The notes under the pieces were generated by a model, which searched no databases, was not told where the DNA came from, and saw only the letters and a program-made list of their open reading frames with translations. DNA of 38,106 nt from Xenorhabdus khoisanae (GTDB taxonomy: Bacteria; Pseudomonadota; Gammaproteobacteria; Enterobacterales; Enterobacteriaceae). Where the stretch lies: contig NZ_LFCV01000053.1 of the NCBI RefSeq assembly GCF_001037465.1, forward strand, positions 1 through 38,106, in the 5' to 3' direction. Positions within the stretch are counted from its first letter, which is position 1. Each line of letters begins with the position of its first letter. This document shows positions 30,946 to 38,045 of the stretch, piece by piece. The position numbers and the translations under genes were made by a program.

Positions 30946-32295
30946 TTAGATACCCATAAGAGCGTTGGGATTGATGCGAATACCTGCGTTAACAGTGGCA
31001 AAGGCCATAATGAACGCATCAGCTTTATTGGGGCTTGGAATACCACGCTTTTTCATGTCTTTCTTGCTTTCGACTTTGACACGTCCGTTATTGTCGTAAT
31101 CGACTTGAGGTCGTGATAATTCCGCCTTGAGATATTCCAGATCTTTCATACCTTTCGACAGGCTGATTAGCTGGTCTTCGGGGTATTTGTCGCCATGATT
31201 AACAGCTCGCCATGTGTTGTAGAACCGGTTGGCCACTAATTGCCATTGTTGCGCCTTGAGGTTGGCGAACATGTCCTTGTTTGTTTTGCCCGGCATGTAT
31301 TGGTTATCAGGATTCTCAACAGATGCGCCAGCATTGAATCCTACCGTTCTGACCCGCTGATCTTTCCGGTTGAATTGCGCCTTAACTCCAGCACCCATAC
31401 CAATACTGTCAAATATGACTGTGTCAGCATTACTTTTCAGTGCGTAATCATAAACATGGTCAGCACTCCAAATCACATCCTGACCACGCCACTCCTTGAC
31501 CTCAATAGCAACAGAACCATGTCTTAGTACGGTTGCATTTGAGTCCTCGCCATCATCAGCCACGTCGAATCCAACGAACTTACGACCCACAGCGCCGAAT
31601 CCGAGTTCCAGATGAGCATTAACCGCCGCCTCAATCCATGCAGGTTTAATGATTGCTAGTGCGGAATCAGCAACAGGCTCACCCTCCCAAATATGGCGGT
31701 AGAGGTCATAATCACGTACCTTGCACTCTTCCATCTCCTGCCTGAGTACTTCGGGGAACCAAGGGTTTTCTGACCAATTGACCTTTAGAATAACGCTGTC
31801 TTTTTGTGGCTCAACAATGAATCGCTGGTAGGTATCATCCAGAATGTTTTTCGGGTTGAACGATACCCAAATTTCAGAGTTGGGCTTTCGGATAGTAGGG
31901 ATCAATATGTCCCAGCTTTCCTTGGTGACAGCCTCGGCTTCTTCAATCCAGCAGATATCAACGCCCTCTAATGATTTAATCTTGGTCGGATTGTTCTTAA
32001 TGCCGTAAAACATGAATTCAGAGTTAGTCGCCAAGTGCCGAATAGAAGCCCGTTGCACCTCAAACTCATTCTGATAATCCTCACGGTAAATAGTGTCCTC
32101 TAACAACTTGAGAACCGAATCGCTGATACTGTTCTGCAACTCACGAGCACAGAGGAAGCGATAACAGCCACGCCGAGATATCTCTATCAGTAATCGGGCA
32201 ATTGACCATGATTTACCACTGCCGCGCCCACCATAGGAAATTTTGTACCGAGCTGGGTTTATAAATGGCCTAAATACTGGATTAAGCTGTGTCAT
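30946..32295 (-). CDS. terL: Terminase large subunit
   Basis: This 449-residue DNA-packaging motor (PBSX/Terminase_3 type) pumps DNA through the portal and cuts it. The ATPase has Walker A GGRGSGKS (22-29), Walker B VDICWIEE (112-119; Glu118 catalytic) and coupling motif SFNPK (145-149). The C-terminal nuclease has Asp244 (VGFDVADD), Asp296 (VIFDSIGMG) and Asp426 ([11 protein letters not shown]), the three metal ligands. It is complete. It is separated from the small subunit by an unusual gap of 247 bp. Confidence 0.95.
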   Translation of the reverse strand: MTQLNPVFRPFINPARYKISYGGRGSGKSWSIARLLIEISRRGCYRFLCARELQNSISDSVLKLLEDTIYREDYQNEFEVQRASIRHLATNSEFMFYGIKNNPTKIKSLEGVDICWIEEAEAVTKESWDILIPTIRKPNSEIWVSFNPKNILDDTYQRFIVEPQKDSVILKVNWSENPWFPEVLRQEMEECKVRDYDLYRHIWEGEPVADSALAIIKPAWIEAAVNAHLELGFGAVGRKFVGFDVADDGEDSNATVLRHGSVAIEVKEWRGQDVIWSADHVYDYALKSNADTVIFDSIGMGAGVKAQFNRKDQRVRTVGFNAGASVENPDNQYMPGKTNKDMFANLKAQQWQLVANRFYNTWRAVNHGDKYPEDQLISLSKGMKDLEYLKAELSRPQVDYDNNGRVKVESKKDMKKRGIPSPNKADAFIMAFATVNAGIRINPNALMGI

Positions 32296-32542
32296 CTATA
32301 AAACCCCTCAAAATAATCCATTGAATAAAAAACGAACACCATCGCAGCGAATACTATTCAAATTCACTGAATAATTTGTTTTTAATTAAAGTTGCCGCTA
32401 ATTGGCTGAAATCGGTTGGTTATGATCCAGTTCTACGCCTGATAGCAAGAACCTAAGGCATTACCTAATAAATTCCAAAGTAGCATTTTGGGTGCAAGTT
32501 CACGCAACAACCATTATGTTAAATAGACTAATAATTGAGCTG
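32296..32542. other. Non-coding gap between terS and terL
   Basis: These 247 bp contain stop codons in all frames and no ORF above about 20 codons. In most phages terS and terL overlap or are close, so something may have been inserted and lost here, or the gap carries a packaging site (cos/pac) outside terS. I see no repeat or hairpin strong enough to decide. Confidence 0.4.
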
Positions 32543-32980
32543 CTATTCACCATCGCCAAATAATTTTTTCAGGGGAGGGAGGCCTTTAACATCAATAGCT
32601 CCCTCGATACCATGATCGATCTTATCCCGCCAATGATTCTTCTGCCTATTCTTGAGCCAGAATATCGCTGCGGTTGTATCGGGTGGGTAATGTTTTGTCG
32701 TGGGAGTAATCACAACTTTACCATCAATTGCCCTGATATCATCCTCTGGATGCTCATAACCTGTTGCCCGATGAAAGAGCTTTGCCGCAACTTCACCATC
32801 AGCTACCTGCTTACCCTTTTTTATGGACTCCAGAAACACAGGGTATTCATGCTTCCAGTTGTTTAATGTTGACTCGCTGACCTCGAAAAAATCAGCTAGT
32901 TCTTTATCGGTGTAACCCAACAAGCACAATTTGCGCGCCTGTTCGGCATACGCCTCTTGGTATTTAGTTGGGCGTGCCAT
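32543..32980 (-). CDS. terS: Terminase small subunit
   Basis: This 145-residue DNA-recognition subunit has an N-terminal HTH (YAEQARKLCLLGYTDKELADFFEVSESTLNNWKHEYPVFLESIKKGKQVADGEVAAKLFHRATGYEHPE), an unmistakable terS pattern; the C-terminal part (YPPDTTAAIFWLKNRQKNHWRDK) binds terL. It is complete and starts with ATG after AAGGAAGC. It is the first packaging gene after the lysis-side accessory region. Confidence 0.93.
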   Translation of the reverse strand: MARPTKYQEAYAEQARKLCLLGYTDKELADFFEVSESTLNNWKHEYPVFLESIKKGKQVADGEVAAKLFHRATGYEHPEDDIRAIDGKVVITPTTKHYPPDTTAAIFWLKNRQKNHWRDKIDHGIEGAIDVKGLPPLKKLFGDGE

Positions 32981-32989
32981 TTTGCTTCC

Positions 32990-33466
32990 TTATATAGTCA
33001 CTGCATAAGATTTGATAGCGGTAACTCGACTAAGGGGGATGGTGATAATGTCGATGCCACTGGTGCTCTGGAAGATGGTTAAATAGTCGTCGCCATAGTT
33101 GCTAACTGGTATCTCGTCTTTGCTATATCCCACGATAGCCATATCTTGACCTTCAATGAATATTTCAATTCTCCAGTAGCTGAATGTTTTTGGTCTTTTC
33201 GTATCTTGTTGTATATCACTGCCAACACCTGTTTCCACTTTTTCCCCTGGATATTGATTGATTGGTGTGTGATTAAATCTCGCATTTGCCATAATAAAAT
33301 CAGTAACACGTTTAATTGCTTCACTTTCTATGTACTGCTTAGTTTTATTATTTACAGGCGCTTTTTTCTCAGCGCATTCCCATTCAATATCATTCACAAT
33401 TTGCCGAAGCTGCTCTTGTGATGGCATGGTGAAATCCATACTAAGTGTCCCCAGTTGACCTTTCAT
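32990..33466 (-). CDS. Hypothetical protein upstream of terminase
   Basis: This protein of 158 residues starts at MKGQLGTLSMDF; GAGGT lies five bases before this ATG, so the six upstream codons are unlikely. It reads SMDFTMPSQEQLRQIVNDIEWECAEKKAPVNNKTKQYIESEAIKRVTDFIMANARF and ends TIPLSRVTAIKSYAVTI. It has no recognised motif and no membrane segment. The location before terS suggests a late gene or an accessory gene. Confidence 0.6.
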   Translation of the reverse strand: MKGQLGTLSMDFTMPSQEQLRQIVNDIEWECAEKKAPVNNKTKQYIESEAIKRVTDFIMANARFNHTPINQYPGEKVETGVGSDIQQDTKRPKTFSYWRIEIFIEGQDMAIVGYSKDEIPVSNYGDDYLTIFQSTSGIDIITIPLSRVTAIKSYAVTI

Positions 33467-33502
33467 TTTTACCTCATTCAGCATATTTAACTGCGCTGGT
33501 TG

Positions 33503-33537
33503 ATATAACCCCGACAGTTTTTGTACGGTGGTTATAT
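33503..33537. promoter_or_regulatory. Operator-like inverted repeat upstream of packaging genes
   Basis: ATATAACC (33503-33510) and GGTTATAT (33530-33537) form an inverted repeat with a 19-bp centre, in the region from which the terminase operon must be transcribed. It may be an operator or part of a late promoter. No clear -10/-35 pair was found. The remaining 33538-33727 shows no gene. Confidence 0.35.
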
Positions 33538-33727
33538 AAAATGCTGAAAAAACATTCAGGAAGTAACTTATCGTCCAATATCCGATAATCGGACTTTGCT
33601 TTTCTGCATAGCGATCACGACTCTTGAATCATGATGGCAATGCAGGCCGTCTCTCCGGCTGTCACACCCCTTCTTCTGCCTACAGCGGATGTTGCTGATA
33701 ATGACCCGTCTTCTTCGGGGGCATGGG

Positions 33728-34042
33728 TTATTTTTGATTCTGCCGGTACGCTCGATGGCAAGGAGACATGTCGTAGCTAATACCGGCAGACGGCGATAAC
33801 CCGACGCAAAGGTGTATCGATATCGATATTCCCGATAGAGGTGCGCTCAAAACAGTGACGTAAAAACAGATGCTTAAGCCGTTTTGTCCAGCCCGTTGTG
33901 TCCAAATAACACATTGAAAGGCAATGAATTTATTGCTTTTGTCCAGTACATAAATCAACCATAGAGGTATGTCTACAGTTGGAAATAAAAATGCCACCAG
34001 CCCGTGTGCGTTGGGTACGCGGTAGGAACGAGGTGGCAGCAT
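33728..34042 (-). CDS. Uncertain ORF, possibly Ash/Icd-like
   Basis: This 104-codon frame reads LPPRSYRVPNAHGLVAFLFPTVDIPLWLIYV, then SISIHLCVGLSPSAGISYDMSPCHRAYRQNQK. The wording of the N-terminus and the small, Ser/Cys-rich C-terminus recall phage P4/P1 Ash/Icd-like ORFs that are linked to antirepressor leaders, but the resemblance is weak. Its 5' end overlaps a long hairpin: TGCCACC ... GGTGGCA at 33990-34038 followed by TTTTTATTT on the minus strand. The region may be an attenuating RNA and not a protein gene. Confidence 0.35.
   Translation of the reverse strand: MLPPRSYRVPNAHGLVAFLFPTVDIPLWLIYVLDKSNKFIAFQCVIWTQRAGQNGLSICFYVTVLSAPLSGISISIHLCVGLSPSAGISYDMSPCHRAYRQNQK
33983..34038 (-). terminator. 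Attenuator-like hairpin
   Basis: On the minus strand TGCCACC (starting at 34038) pairs with GGTGGCA about 35 bases later and is followed by TTTTTATTT. An inner short stem (GCG...CGC) lies in the loop. It has the form of an intrinsic terminator or attenuator at the beginning of the uncertain ORF at 34042. Confidence 0.45.
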
Positions 34043-34082
34043 GGGTTATTCCTGTAGCCACTCAGGGAATGGACGCGGGAAT

Positions 34083-34109
34083 AAAAAAGCCACCACGGGT
34101 GTGATGGCT
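34083..34109 (-). terminator. Terminator after the P-loop gene
   Basis: On the minus strand AGCCATCAC-ACCC-GTGGTGGCT is followed by TTTTTTATT, 55 bp after the stop of the P-loop gene. Good intrinsic terminator. Confidence 0.8.
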
Positions 34110-34164
34110 TGGGTGTTTTTGGTGTAACTACTTAAGGGGTTAGAAAGAAAACTGTTTAATACTA

Positions 34165-34602
34165 TTAGCCATTTATAATTTCGTTAATTCTATTAAAAAT
34201 CTTTTCAGCATCTAATTCATTTTTAATTGACTGGTCATTACAGTCATTTTTATCTGCACAACTTTTATCAACTTCTTCTACTGAGTAATTGTGTTTACCA
34301 GCCAACTTATTGAGGATATCAAGGGTTTTTCCCCAAGTTTTTGTCGCACTTACAATGATATCGCAACCACATTCAATCAATTTGCCAACCCGCTCTTCTA
34401 CTATTGACTCGTCATCGCCACCAGTTGAAATCCCTACTTTGATGTTTTTAACAACAAATACAACAATAGTGTCTACACTTCCATGTTTATATATTTGCTC
34501 AAAATTATTAGAGGATTCTAATTTCTCTATTAGAGAATTTAACGTCTTTGTTTTTCCAGCATTTCTAGTGCCTTTTAGAGCTATCATGTTTCTAGTGTTC
34601 AT
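34165..34602 (-). CDS. Small P-loop NTPase (accessory gene)
   Basis: This 145-residue protein has a Walker A motif GTRNAGKT (11-18) in MIALKGTRNAGKTKTLNSLIEKLE. Then come VDTIVVFVVKNIKVGISTGGDDESIVEERVGKLIECGCDIIVSATKTWG, a hydrophobic strand ending in Ser-Ala-Thr that could act as Walker B-like region without its usual acid, and an acidic Cys-containing tail. It is AT-rich, has its own promoter candidate (34649-34677) and a terminator. It appears to be a lysogenic accessory gene; a defence or host-modifying role is possible but not shown. Confidence 0.7.
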   Translation of the reverse strand: MNTRNMIALKGTRNAGKTKTLNSLIEKLESSNNFEQIYKHGSVDTIVVFVVKNIKVGISTGGDDESIVEERVGKLIECGCDIIVSATKTWGKTLDILNKLAGKHNYSVEEVDKSCADKNDCNDQSIKNELDAEKIFNRINEIING

Positions 34603-34648
34603 TAGAATATCCCTTTTTGTTTAATGTTTGAACATGATAGCCGTTGTT

Positions 34649-34677
34649 AATATGTTACTATTGTATTTTAATGTCAT
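34649..34677 (-). promoter_or_regulatory. Promoter of the P-loop gene
   Basis: On the minus strand ATGACA (34677-34672), a 17-base spacer and CATATT (34654-34649) form a sigma-70-like promoter 47 bp before the gene start at 34602. AAGGG is the ribosome binding site. Confidence 0.5.
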
Positions 34678-34680
34678 TCT

Positions 34681-34711
34681 GCCACCTCAGTATCATTTGC
34701 TCTGAGGTGGC
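34681..34711. terminator. Strong hairpin downstream of the 129-residue ORF
   Basis: GCCACCTCAG and CTGAGGTGGC, ten perfect base pairs, surround an 11-base loop. No T-run follows on either strand, so it is at best a weak intrinsic terminator or a protein-binding site; it precedes the promoter of the P-loop gene. Confidence 0.5.
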
Positions 34712-34723
34712 TAGCGGTATGCT

Positions 34724-35113
34724 TTACTTGACTACCTCTACCGTAGCACCGTTTTCATTGGTGATATACAGCTGATCCCCTTTGTAGAGAAACTGATACC
34801 CACCTCCACCCAGCTCTGGAATTTCCGGAAATGTAGGGCTGGGAATATTTGAACAGACAATGGCAATACAATCATTAGCGCTCACACCTTCACGGGTTAC
34901 ACTGAGTAAATGTTCTTCTTCAACAACCTGTGTCATTTCTTCATCTGAATAGGAGGGCGGAATAAACTCAATGACGTCTGGTGTTTCAATACCCAACTCT
35001 TTAGCCAAATCAAATGCCTGTTTCCATTGAGGCGAACCAATGCGAGCAATAGTAATCTCTTTGGTTTCATATAATGATGTGGCGTTTTCGATAATCTGCT
35101 TAACTGTAAACAT
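34724..35113 (-). CDS. Hypothetical protein in lysis region
   Basis: This 129-residue ORF reads VKQIIENATSLYETKEITIARIGSPQWKQAFDLAKELGIETPDVIEFIPPSYSDEEMTQVVEEEHLLSVTREG, then YQFLYKGDQLYITNENGATVEVVK. It is acidic, with no signal peptide or membrane segment and no recognised motif. It lies after the Rz terminator and ends in a strong hairpin, so it probably forms its own unit. Confidence 0.55.
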   Translation of the reverse strand: MFTVKQIIENATSLYETKEITIARIGSPQWKQAFDLAKELGIETPDVIEFIPPSYSDEEMTQVVEEEHLLSVTREGVSANDCIAIVCSNIPSPTFPEIPELGGGGYQFLYKGDQLYITNENGATVEVVK

Positions 35114-35135
35114 GGTTTCTTTTCCTGTTTCTGAT

Positions 35136-35163
35136 AATAAAAAAGCCCCTGATTACTCAGAGG
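35136..35163 (-). terminator. Terminator after Rz/Rz1
   Basis: On the minus strand CCTCTGA-GTAA-TCAGGGG is followed by CTTTTTTATT, one base after the Rz stop codon. It closes the lysis cassette. Confidence 0.85.
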
Positions 35164-35613
35164 TTACCGACATTCAGTATTCGCCCAATCCCTCAGTCCG
35201 AGGAACTGGGCTTCGAGGGTTTCAAGTTCTCCGAGGAGACGTACATAATCCTGTTCAGCGTCTTTCGCCAGTCTGGCGGGTCTTGAACCATCCACGCCGG
35301 AGGGGGCAGCGGTTTCAGACACGGGGCATTGAGCCTTGACGTACACGCGCTGAGTGTTAGTGCGGAGAGTATCGCTAAGCTCATCAAGTTTAGATTTGGC
35401 ATTGGCGAGTTCCTGAGAGTGTCGGGTATCTAATTCGTGGAGTTGCTTGATGCGCTCTTGCTGGTTGGCGTTGATGGCGACCTGTTCGTCATACCCTAGC
35501 TTTAACCTACGGTATTCTTCGGCCTTGTCCTGATACTCACTGTAGTAGAACCAGAGCAGGCCAGCGACGACAGCAAAAGCACCCAAGGTGAAGTACTGAC
35601 TGTTGAGTTTCAT
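35164..35613 (-). CDS. Rz-like i-spanin
   Basis: This 149-residue inner-membrane spanin subunit disrupts the outer membrane at the end of lysis with Rz1. It has an N-terminal membrane anchor (YFTLGAFAVVAGLLWFYY), then a periplasmic coiled coil (EYRRLKLGYDEQVAINANQQERIKQLHELDTRHSQELANAKSKLDELSDTLR) and the C-terminal globular part with VRLLGELETLEAQFLGLRDWANTEC. The o-spanin Rz1 is embedded in it in another frame. It lies three bases downstream of the rha gene. Confidence 0.9.
   Translation of the reverse strand: MKLNSQYFTLGAFAVVAGLLWFYYSEYQDKAEEYRRLKLGYDEQVAINANQQERIKQLHELDTRHSQELANAKSKLDELSDTLRTNTQRVYVKAQCPVSETAAPSGVDGSRPARLAKDAEQDYVRLLGELETLEAQFLGLRDWANTECR
35193..35402 (-). CDS. Rz1-like o-spanin lipoprotein, embedded in Rz
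   Basis: This 69-residue lipoprotein is entirely within the Rz gene in a different frame. It has a signal peptide with lipobox LSAC (Cys20; MSLAILSALTLSAC), followed by the short proline-rich mature part LNAPCLKPLPPPAWMVQDPPDW. It is sorted to the outer membrane, where it joins Rz. Fully nested spanin pairs are the lambda-type layout. Confidence 0.88.
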   Translation of the reverse strand: MPNLNLMSLAILSALTLSACTSRLNAPCLKPLPPPAWMVQDPPDWRKTLNRIMYVSSENLKPSKPSSSD

Positions 35614-35615
35614 CG

Positions 35616-36305
35616 CTATGAATTTAACCTTGCTTGCTCTTCTATCAGAGGGTTACGATAGTTTTTATCAAAAATCCCTTTTAACGCCTGTTTTCTTTGT
35701 TCACGATCCCACCCCATTGAAATAAGAACCGTATTTGCCCGCTGTAATTCGGTAATGGCTTTAATCTGCCACTCAGTCAAGTAATCCCTGATTGCTTCGC
35801 TTTTGCCAATATCATTGTTCTTCTTAAACTTGGCCGACTTCATTCCGAGGACGACATCATTAATCAGGTCGGCTTCATTGCTGTAATGAAAATGCTCCGT
35901 TTCTTTCCCGTCCTGTTCCCGGCTATTTTTAATAGCATCGGTCATAGGTCGGTATTCAACTCTGGATCTTTCTCGCTCCAATTGAATTTGAGATTCTTTT
36001 GTTGCCTTTTCACGAAACTTAATGAAACTGTCAACCAAGCGTACTTGTCCATCACGGGCTTTATCACCACCAATAAACGGCATGGCAATAAGGAATCCCC
36101 GTTCAGTTAATTCATAACAAGGTAATTCTTTGTTTTGTTTGCTAATATATGAGGAGGGCTTGAAATCAAGCCCTCCTAAATGACGGCTTTCTATCAATTC
36201 TCTTACGTTCTGCAAGACGTTCTTATGATCTCTACCAAACTCATTCGCGATAACATCGGTTGTTACTACAGGTTGCCCGTTGGATTTTTTAACTAAAAGT
36301 CTCAT
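35616..36305 (-). CDS. Rha-family phage regulatory protein
   Basis: This 229-residue protein has an N-terminal Rha domain (VTTDVIANEFGRDHKNVLQNVRELI, then FKPSSYISKQNKELPCYELTERGFLIAMPFIGGDKARDGQVRLVDSFIKFREKA). The C-terminal half is helical with charged segments (EAIRDYLTEWQIKAITELQRANTVLISMGWDREQRKQALKGIF), like KilA-type or DNA-binding C-termini. The unusual feature is its place between endolysin and Rz. It follows a terminator and a C4-like structured leader, so it is controlled separately from lysis genes. Rha-type proteins interfere with host or phage regulation. Confidence 0.88.
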   Translation of the reverse strand: MRLLVKKSNGQPVVTTDVIANEFGRDHKNVLQNVRELIESRHLGGLDFKPSSYISKQNKELPCYELTERGFLIAMPFIGGDKARDGQVRLVDSFIKFREKATKESQIQLERERSRVEYRPMTDAIKNSREQDGKETEHFHYSNEADLINDVVLGMKSAKFKKNNDIGKSEAIRDYLTEWQIKAITELQRANTVLISMGWDREQRKQALKGIFDKNYRNPLIEEQARLNS

Positions 36306-36315
36306 CTTGCGTATT

Positions 36316-36405
36316 CCTATAGAAATAAGAGCCTGCTGACGTAGAAATATCGCCCATGAGAGGTCGCCACCTTTAGCGATAGTTCTCAGGCTCTATTTCT
36401 ATAAG
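36316..36405 (-). ncRNA. C4-like structured RNA upstream of rha
   Basis: Three stacked stems: outer arms 36387-36405 (CAGGCTCTATTTCTATAAG on plus) with 36316-36335, middle TATCGC (36348-36353) with GCGATA (36376-36381), and inner AGGT-CGCC-ACCT (36361-36372). Read on the minus strand the RNA ends just before the rha start at 36305. Size (about 90 nt), three-stem shape and the position in front of an antirepressor-like gene fit the C4 antisense RNA of P1/P7-type phages. A covariance-model match is needed to be certain. Confidence 0.55.
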
Positions 36406-36440
36406 CTCATGATTGGATTTTGCGCACGTCAGTACGCAGA

Positions 36441-36468
36441 TAAAAAGAAGCCCCGCAGATGCGAGGCT
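36441..36468 (-). terminator. Terminator between endolysin and rha leader
   Basis: On the minus strand GCCTCGCA-TC-TGCGGGGC is followed by TTCTTTTTAT, seven bases after the endolysin stop. It separates the holin/endolysin pair from the rha leader. Confidence 0.8.
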
Positions 36469-36474
36469 CAGGAT

Positions 36475-36876
36475 TCAGATTAAGCTGTAGGCTTTTTCGA
36501 ATGTTTCTTCGGAATAAGGTTGCTTGCCGTTCTCGTGCCGGATAATGGACTTAGCCAGCGCAATCAGCGTGGGTTTATTGATGTCCAAAGCTTGATTTGG
36601 GTCTACGTTCAGTGCCTTAGCAACACCCTTGATATAGGCTGAGGTGTTGTTCTCATTGGTCGGCGCCCAGCGGTCTATCATCTTGGCCACACTCTGATAA
36701 CCGTTCTTGTGGTAATTGGTCAGCAGCTTCATCAGTGCCCGGATACCATGCTCCGCCGTCACGAAACGACAGAAGCGCTTCTCAATCTTTGGGTCGTGCC
36801 TTAATTGACCCTGCCACTTATTAGCGGGGTTGTGATCAATATTGCCCGGATTGTTATTGCGAATACCTCTGCTCAT
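36475..36876 (-). CDS. Endolysin (P5-like lytic transglycosylase/muramidase type)
   Basis: This 133-residue cell-wall hydrolase of the P5/virion-lysin kind has RNNNPGNIDHNPANKWQGQL (about 6-25), then KRFCRFVTAEHGIRALMKLLTNYHKNGYQSV, DRWAPTNENNTSAYIKGVAKALNV and GKQPYSEETFEKAYSLI, hallmarks of the family. It lacks a signal peptide, so release by the holin is expected. Its start overlaps the holin stop by four bases. The same domain occurs in the tape measure at its C-terminus. Confidence 0.88.
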   Translation of the reverse strand: MSRGIRNNNPGNIDHNPANKWQGQLRHDPKIEKRFCRFVTAEHGIRALMKLLTNYHKNGYQSVAKMIDRWAPTNENNTSAYIKGVAKALNVDPNQALDINKPTLIALAKSIIRHENGKQPYSEETFEKAYSLI

Positions 36877-37181
36877 CTTGGGTCACCTGTCAGTCTGTTC
36901 CAGAAATACGTGAGGGCAATACTTCCCATCGCACCGCACATCCCCGCACTGGCGAATGTCATGTATAAGCTCAGTCCCGCTTCCAAACTGATAAAGCCCC
37001 CTATCAGTCCGGTGAAGCCCGAAACGACTACCTGAGCCACTGCCCCGAACCAACTCCAGCGGGCATTGCTGGTTTTTATATCGATGATGTAGCGGACTAT
37101 CCCGCCCCATGCTGAAAGCAGCAGCAGTATCAGCCATTGATACAGTTCAAAGCCGCTTGGGTCTTTATTTGGCATGCGCAT
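36873..37181 (-). CDS. Phage holin
   Basis: This 102-residue membrane protein is directly before the endolysin, with a four-base overlap. Chosen start is MRMPNKDPS because GGGGTGG lies just upstream; a start at MGWNM or MPNKD is possible. The sequence DPSGFELYQWLILLLLSAWGGIVRYI, then AQVVVSGFTGLIGGFISLEAGLSLYMTFASAGMCGAMGSIALTYFW gives three likely membrane helices, consistent with class I holins of the family-3 type. It permits endolysin to leave at a set time. Confidence 0.85.
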   Translation of the reverse strand: MRMPNKDPSGFELYQWLILLLLSAWGGIVRYIIDIKTSNARWSWFGAVAQVVVSGFTGLIGGFISLEAGLSLYMTFASAGMCGAMGSIALTYFWNRLTGDPR

Positions 37182-37264
37182 ATTCCACCCCATTTGAGCA
37201 ATGGGCGTCCGTGGGGTGAACGATGGTTACCCCTGTGAGTCGGTTAAAAGTAATGGGTTAATAG

Positions 37265-37981
37265 TTAAGGTAAGCTGGATTTCAGCATAAATAGCGATTC
37301 AATTGATGTCGTTTTTGTTCCAGAGATACCGCTAGTAACTTCGCGCGACCAAATACAATTAAAATCATCTGGCGCGGTGTATTCGCTAACAAAGACAGTA
37401 CAGCGATTCGATAACTCACGAACCCAATTCCAAAACTCAGCCGTATTAAATTTATCGCGGTATTGCCGAGTATTCACATAAGGCGGGTCGCAATAAACTA
37501 CAGCCCCATCGGGTATATCCAATACACGGTAATCGCAACACTGCAATATGACGCCATCTAACTCAGACAACTGCCGCTGAATATTGTTGATGGCCTCCGA
37601 TTGATAATCACGAACGCGCCCGGATTTGACCTGCCCAGTTCCCACGTAGCTATTGAACCATTTACCCGCGTAACTACAGACAAAACCCACCCATCCTGTT
37701 AGATGCGGGATTTCACTCTGGTTATTCTTTATCGCGTAGTACTGTTCTCGTGAGATTTGCCCCGGTGGCTGCCAGCCAGAGAGTAATGCGTCCCACATTT
37801 GTATCAGGTATTCGTGGCTATCGGCAGCGATAACAGGGCCAGCATGTTTGGTATTGATGTGACTCACCATATTCATGCCGCCCGCAAACGGCTCAATATA
37901 AACAGTCTCTGTCGTTAAGTGATCCAGAATGAAGGGCGCAATATATTTCGCTATGCGCGCTTTACTGCCCATGTATTTCAC
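37265..37981 (-). CDS. D12-class DNA adenine methyltransferase
   Basis: This 238-residue N6-adenine methyltransferase is of the D12 class (Dam-like). It has the SAM-binding EPFAGG motif (30-35), the catalytic DPPY (165-168 in VVYCDPPYVNTRQY) and an intermediate target-recognition region of about 110 residues. It starts with a GTG (AGGA upstream; an ATG lies three codons on). It probably marks phage DNA against host restriction. It is the last gene before the IS50-like end. Confidence 0.9.
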   Translation of the reverse strand: MKYMGSKARIAKYIAPFILDHLTTETVYIEPFAGGMNMVSHINTKHAGPVIAADSHEYLIQMWDALLSGWQPPGQISREQYYAIKNNQSEIPHLTGWVGFVCSYAGKWFNSYVGTGQVKSGRVRDYQSEAINNIQRQLSELDGVILQCCDYRVLDIPDGAVVYCDPPYVNTRQYRDKFNTAEFWNWVRELSNRCTVFVSEYTAPDDFNCIWSREVTSGISGTKTTSIESLFMLKSSLP

Positions 37982-38027
37982 CGTTCCTGCCCCTCTGTTG
38001 GTACAAACATTTATTCGCCAGAAAACA

Positions 38028-38045
38028 AAAAAGGCCGCCTGAGCG
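38028..38045. terminator. Left half of a terminator-like hairpin, split by the IS50-like end
   Basis: AAAAAAGGCCGCCTGAGCG (38027-38045) looks like the 5' half of a hairpin that would continue GGCC and a T-run. The other half is absent because the IS50-like end begins at 38046; GCCTGAGCG would be a 9-bp target sequence. Confidence 0.4.

Noticed and set aside
33079-33421. ORFs overlapping the 158-residue gene before terS
   Set aside because: Alternative frames lack ribosome binding sites and are Ile/Phe/Lys-rich shadows.
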